Shown in pieces: positions 61,195-64,000 of a DNA stretch of 64,000 nucleotides (position 1 is its first letter; the number at the start of each line of letters is the position of its first letter). The notes below the pieces were generated by a model. That model was given only the letters and a program-made list of their open reading frames with translations, was not told the origin of the DNA and made no database searches. Made by a program: the position numbers and the translations under genes. Source of the DNA: Geobacteraceae bacterium (GTDB taxonomy: Bacteria > Desulfobacterota > Desulfuromonadia > Geobacterales > Pseudopelobacteraceae); assembly GCA_025355965.1 (NCBI GenBank), contig JANXYR010000082.1:1-64000 (forward strand). The letters run 5' to 3'.

Positions 61195-61992
61195 CTAATC
61201 GACCGTACACATGATCTTCCGGACCCGGTATTCTCCACCGATGACAAGATACTCCCCTTCACCTTTCATAATGCTGCCAGGCAGCAGATCATTATAGAAG
61301 AAGACTTTGCAGAGCGGCACCTGAATCTCCCAGACCGTCGAGCCGAATTCCCAGGCCCTTTCCTCTTCAGAGGTAAAAGACACAAGATTATTCAGACGGA
61401 CAATCTGACTGCGCTTGTCGATCTGTTCGATGACATCGTGCTCACTGGCGTCGTAAGTACCGCGATACAGGGGGATAATCAGGGATTTTGGATACTTGCG
61501 GAATAACTCGAACTGGCAATATTCGTAGAGGATATCAAGCTGCGATTGAATAGCGTTGGTGCGGGCACTCCCCTTCATTACATCCACCGAATAATCAAAA
61601 TAGGCTTCACTGTGAATGCCATTGATACGGGCACGGTGGAAGCTGGGCAGAATGCCCATACGGCTCTCCACCCAGCGTTTCAGAACAGCTCCTTCAACCG
61701 AATTGGAATCCATCATCCAGCCGCGCAGATAACGGAGATAGCTGTTCTTGATGCTTTTTCTTGCAGTGTCAGTCTGATCCTGCCAATGGTGCAGTTGAAA
61801 CTTCACCGACATATAATCGTTGAAGGTAAGGGCACGCTCTTCATGACTCTCGAACGTTGCAAGCTTGTCAAAAAGAAAGCGGTTTCCCTCTTTGACACCC
61901 TGGATTTCGAGCTTTTGAGGATTGTCATTGAAATGTCGCGAGGCGATGACCCAGGGCGGCAGATTGCAGTTGTTAAAGGAGCCGTTATGCAT
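61195..61992 (-). CDS. draT: NAD(+)-dinitrogen-reductase ADP-ribosyltransferase DraT
   Basis: 265 residues. The family signatures are visible: LPPWVIASRHFN at the N-terminus, MDSNSVEGAVLKRWVESRMG in the middle and ILYEYCQFELF with LIIPLYRGTYD. DraT inactivates NifH by ADP-ribosylation of an arginine when nitrogen or energy status changes, and binds PII protein; glnK is 4 kb away. GAGGTG lies 10 nt before the ATG. A DraG partner is not in the window. Confidence 0.88.
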   Translation of the reverse strand: MHNGSFNNCNLPPWVIASRHFNDNPQKLEIQGVKEGNRFLFDKLATFESHEERALTFNDYMSVKFQLHHWQDQTDTARKSIKNSYLRYLRGWMMDSNSVEGAVLKRWVESRMGILPSFHRARINGIHSEAYFDYSVDVMKGSARTNAIQSQLDILYEYCQFELFRKYPKSLIIPLYRGTYDASEHDVIEQIDKRSQIVRLNNLVSFTSEEERAWEFGSTVWEIQVPLCKVFFYNDLLPGSIMKGEGEYLVIGGEYRVRKIMCTVD

Positions 61993-62024
61993 GACGGGTC
62001 ATCACCTCGTTGTGACTTAAATAT

Positions 62025-62126
62025 CCCCTCTCCCTGAGGGAGAGGGCCAGGGTGAGGGGAAAGAGTGGCTAATAAGCGCTGCCCCCTCATCCGGCCTTCG
62101 GCCACCTTCTCCCTTAGGTAGAAGGG
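62025..62126. repeat. GC-rich palindromic repeat cluster common in proteobacteria
   Basis: A short palindrome of CCCTCTCCC and GGGAGAGGG arms is followed by a second with CCGGCCTTCGGCC and the flanking CTTCTCCC/GGTAGAAGGG arms. I recall this pair as a very widespread intergenic repeat in bacterial genomes. It lies between draT and the NifX-like gene. Confidence 0.7.
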
Positions 62127-62168
62127 ATCGGCAGATGATCAGAGCTAATACAGTTTCTATTTTACCAT

Positions 62169-62498
62169 TTACAGAATTTTTGCCAGTTCCAGCAGAGTCT
62201 GCTTGATCGGGCCGTTGATCACAAACGGTTCGACACCGAGTTTTTCCAGCTCACCTTTCGGATGTTCGCCCATCTGGGCGGTCACAACCGCACGGCATCC
62301 GGCAAGAGCAGCAGCGATACTCCGCAGTAGATGTCCCCGTAATGGATGTTCAGGATCAAAACTACAATAGCGCTCGACCATCCGCTCATCAACCAGTTTG
62401 ACGTCGCTATCCTCGATATCGTAGATCAGAAAGCGCTCAGCATGACCGAAGTGCTGATTGATCTCCTTGCCATCTTTTGATGCGACCGCGATCAACAT
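62169..62498 (-). CDS. dinitrogenase iron-molybdenum cofactor protein (NifX/NifB-C-like)
   Basis: 109 residues. MLIAVASKDGKEINQHFGHAER is the NifX/NafY/NifB C-terminal domain start, containing the INQHFGHA cofactor-binding motif. Further conserved: AGCRAVVTAQMGEHPKGEL. Such proteins carry FeMo-co or its precursor. Part of the nifX-fdxB-nifX-like-draT run. Confidence 0.85.
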   Translation of the reverse strand: MLIAVASKDGKEINQHFGHAERFLIYDIEDSDVKLVDERMVERYCSFDPEHPLRGHLLRSIAAALAGCRAVVTAQMGEHPKGELEKLGVEPFVINGPIKQTLLELAKIL

Positions 62499-62513
62499 GA
62501 CAGCACCTCCCTC

Positions 62514-62591
62514 TTAGTAAGCTAGAAATAATTTCTGCTGTATTTGATTACAGAAATAATTTCGTGAGCGCACTTATTCGGTTTATCCGGG
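62514..62591 (-). repeat. dispersed 78-bp repeat, copy D
   Basis: Minus strand CCCGGATAAACCGAATAAG, TGCGCTCACGAAATTATTTC, a GAAATTATTTCTG...CAGAAATTATTTC stem and TCTAGCTTACTAA at the end. It occupies the gap between fdxB and the NifX-like gene. Confidence 0.82.
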
Positions 62592-62855
62592 TCAGGCAAC
62601 AACAGGCTCAAACGCAAAGCACTTCTTCGAGCAGGTCCGATCGCATGCCTGACAGCCGATGCAATTACCTGCATTGGCAACCCGCATGTACATCTTGGCG
62701 GAATCATCACCATCCAGCTCTTCAAACGCCAGGACATCGTGTGCACAGACCTTGTAGCATCGACCACATCCGATGCAGAGTTCTTCGTCAATGGAGGTGA
62801 TAAACTGCGGGGTCCACTCCTGTTTGTCTCGTGTTAATCCGGTAATGTAAGCCAT
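62592..62855 (-). CDS. fdxB: nif-specific ferredoxin III FdxB
   Basis: 87 residues with two clusters: CIGCGRCYKVC followed by CIGCQACDRTC, and the N-terminus GLTRDKQEWTPQFI is typical for TIGR02936 nif ferredoxin III. It serves electrons to FeMo-co synthesis (NifB region) or nitrogenase. 48 nt downstream of nifX; the stop is next to repeat D. Confidence 0.9.
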   Translation of the reverse strand: MAYITGLTRDKQEWTPQFITSIDEELCIGCGRCYKVCAHDVLAFEELDGDDSAKMYMRVANAGNCIGCQACDRTCSKKCFAFEPVVA

Positions 62856-62903
62856 GATCTTTCTCCTCGTTTTTGATTTTTGGTTTTGAATTCAATTCAA
62901 CAT

Positions 62904-63284
62904 TCATAATTCAAAATGGCCTTTTTCGCCTCTCATCGCTTTCCTCAACCAAGGTGGCGGATTACCCCGTAGCACCTCCTGAAATCGCTCCAAGGTTTCC
63001 TTCAGGCTGACCTCTGTGTTTGTTTTCATGGGATGAATTTTCTGTGCCACCAGCTTGGCCGCTGCCGGGCCACCAATCTGCATCGTATAAACTATGGCAC
63101 AATCCGAAAGCAGCTGCGCCCGGGCCGAGATGCGATCCTCTTCATCAGCACCATGTTCACCAACGCTGACAGCCTCCAGAAACAGGGCCTCATCCGGACC
63201 TACTTCCCAGATATGGAAGCTTTGACACTGGCCGAAGTGCTGGTCGATAATTTCGCCGGTTGATGTAGTAAATGCAATTTTCAT
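62904..63284 (-). CDS. nifX: NifX, FeMo-cofactor carrier
   Basis: 126 residues, longer than the other family member. Start MKIAFTTSTGEIIDQHFGQC has the DQHFGQ cofactor-binding motif, with QLLSDCAIVYTMQIGGPAAAKL and TLERFQEVLRGNPPPWLRK as NifX-specific landmarks. The ribosome binding site is AAAGGATGG. First gene in this run, with its own sigma-54-like promoter and a leader hairpin, although in other Geobacter genomes nifEN usually lies upstream; those genes are not present here. Confidence 0.88.
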   Translation of the reverse strand: MKIAFTTSTGEIIDQHFGQCQSFHIWEVGPDEALFLEAVSVGEHGADEEDRISARAQLLSDCAIVYTMQIGGPAAAKLVAQKIHPMKTNTEVSLKETLERFQEVLRGNPPPWLRKAMRGEKGHFEL

Positions 63285-63310
63285 TTGTCACCATCCTTTC
63301 TAAAATAAAC

Positions 63311-63344
63311 AGGCGCCACCATTTAATTTTATATGGTGGCGCCT
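63311..63344 (-). terminator. terminator-like hairpin in the nifX leader
   Basis: AGGCGCCACCAT (63311-63322) and ATGGTGGCGCCT (63333-63344) form a perfect 12-bp GC-rich stem with a 10-nt AT loop. On the minus strand it is followed by GTTTATTTTAG, a fairly U-rich tail, and then the nifX ribosome binding site. It is within the transcribed leader, so it would act as an attenuator. Confidence 0.65.
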
Positions 63345-63387
63345 TTGCCGGTTTAGCTGTTTATTTTACTTTATCTGTCTCAAATTT

Positions 63388-63404
63388 AGCACATAGCATG
63401 CCAA
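63388..63404 (-). promoter_or_regulatory. sigma-54-like promoter of nifX
   Basis: Minus strand TTGGCATG-CTAT-GTGCT, with GG-N10-GC spacing; two changes from TTGGCACG-N4-TTGCT. Start near 63376 gives a leader of about 90 nt containing the hairpin. Confidence 0.6.
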
Positions 63405-63460
63405 TAGCTAATGTGCCGAAATTACAGAATAATATTTTATGGTTGCTTTTTATAAGACCT

Positions 63461-63491
63461 GCGCATCTGCATATATTTTATGCAGATGCGC
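63461..63491. promoter_or_regulatory. 12-bp inverted repeat with TGC-N11-GCA spacing
   Basis: GCGCATCTGCAT (63461-63472) and ATGCAGATGCGC (63480-63491) are perfect inverted arms. TGC at 63468-63470 and GCA at 63482-63484 are separated by 11 bases, as in NtrC-type sites. It lies about 65 bp upstream of the nifX -24 element. No T-run on either side, so a binding site is more likely than a terminator. Together with the hairpin and promoter this accounts for most of the 63285-63642 interval. Confidence 0.5.
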
Positions 63492-63642
63492 AGTGATGCG
63501 TCGATGCTACCCAAATCTATCATGCAATAACAAATATTGTATTTATCCACTCCCAACTGGACAAACATTAAAAACACAGTATAATCCGTCATAATTTCTG
63601 GCCGTAGACTGTCTATGCCCTCTATGATTGGAGTGATTTGTC

Positions 63643-64000
63643 GTGAAAACAGCCATTGTCCGCATCGCCATCTGCCTCACCTTGCTTGTCGCACCATTAA
63701 CCAGTAGCGCCGAATTTGCGACCACCCAAGAGCCTTACATCATGGGGGTGTTCCCATTTGTACCGACCGCCACCATTGAGGGGATTTTCGCTCCACTGTC
63801 AGCCGAACTTTCCCAGGCACTGGGAAGGCCGGTCAAACTCAGAAGCGCTCCCTCCTATGATAAATTCACTGAGGAACTGAAAAGTCGCGACTTTGACATC
63901 GCCTTTATTCAGCCCACTGATTACGCCAGCTTGGCAAAATCTGTAGAGTTCCTGCCGCTGGCGTGCCGTTACGAAATCTTAAGCAGCCATATTGTCGTAA
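63643..64000 (+). CDS. PhnD-like phosphate/phosphonate ABC transporter substrate-binding protein, 5' part
   Basis: Starts with GTG at 63643 after GGAG (63630-63633). The 119 codons visible encode a signal peptide (VRIAICLTLLVAPLTSSAEF) and the start of a periplasmic binding domain: MGVFPFVPTATIEGIFAPLS, then LSQALGRPVKLRS and LKSRDFDIAFIQPTDYA. That order is typical of PhnD/PtxB-type (Pfam Phosphonate-bd) proteins, which bind phosphonate or phosphite or act as signalling input. Cut by the window edge. Confidence 0.85.
   Translation, partial: MKTAIVRIAICLTLLVAPLTSSAEFATTQEPYIMGVFPFVPTATIEGIFAPLSAELSQALGRPVKLRSAPSYDKFTEELKSRDFDIAFIQPTDYASLAKSVEFLPLACRYEILSSHIVV

Overview
The window looks like chromosomal DNA of a Geobacteraceae-type bacterium (Desulfuromonadota). 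The basis is a porin-cytochrome cluster with a very large multiheme lipoprotein, a leucine T-box in front of leuA, sigma-54 promoters on flagellar and nitrogen genes, glycogen and type II secretion genes of the usual Geobacter kind, and nif accessory genes. This is inference from gene content; no database search was run.

Layout. 1-3370 is an accessory patch: the start of a REP-associated transposase, a 404-residue protein that may be AcrVA2-like, two small membrane proteins, a small protein ending in a palindromic tandem repeat, and fragments of an HTH regulator and an RHS protein. 3376-19719 (minus strand) is a flagellar superoperon transcribed flgB-flgC-fliE-fliF-fliG-fliH-fliI-fliJ-motE-fliK-flgD-TIGR02530-flgE-fliL-fliM-fliN-fliO-fliP-fliQ-fliR-flhB, with a sigma-54 promoter before flgB. 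It stops at flhB, whose first codons appear frameshifted; flhA is not present where it is normally found. 20025-24218 (minus) holds cheY, cheX, a CheC-like/receiver fusion and a TPR exoprotein. 24471-37402 (minus) is a run of closely spaced genes: dapF-gspC-gspD-gspE-gspF-glgP-fliK-like-flhB C-terminal-like-phosphohexomutase.

37573-42078 (plus) carries a gamma carbonic anhydrase, an NRAMP transporter, an MBL-fold hydrolase and a TIGR04442-like protein, followed by flgM (sigma-28-like promoter) and a GAF/AAA+ sigma-54 activator. 45490-50991 (minus) is an outer-membrane electron conduit: beta-barrel, five-heme lipoprotein and a 1231-residue multiheme lipoprotein with many non-standard heme motifs. 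51188-53086 is leuA with a complete T-box leader. 53102-55536 holds peroxiredoxin, cardiolipin synthase and a Rieske ferredoxin.

55838-64000 is a nitrogen-control region: a sigma-54 promoter drives a small outer-membrane protein, glnK and amtB, with a terminator-like hairpin between the first two; then a histidine kinase, an EAL/HDOD protein, draT, two NifX-family proteins and the nif-specific ferredoxin FdxB. nifX has its own sigma-54-like promoter and a hairpin in its leader. The window ends inside a PhnD-like substrate-binding protein gene. A 75-79 bp dispersed repeat occurs four times (22.1, 24.4, 55.6 and 62.5 kb). No rRNA, tRNA or CRISPR array was seen.
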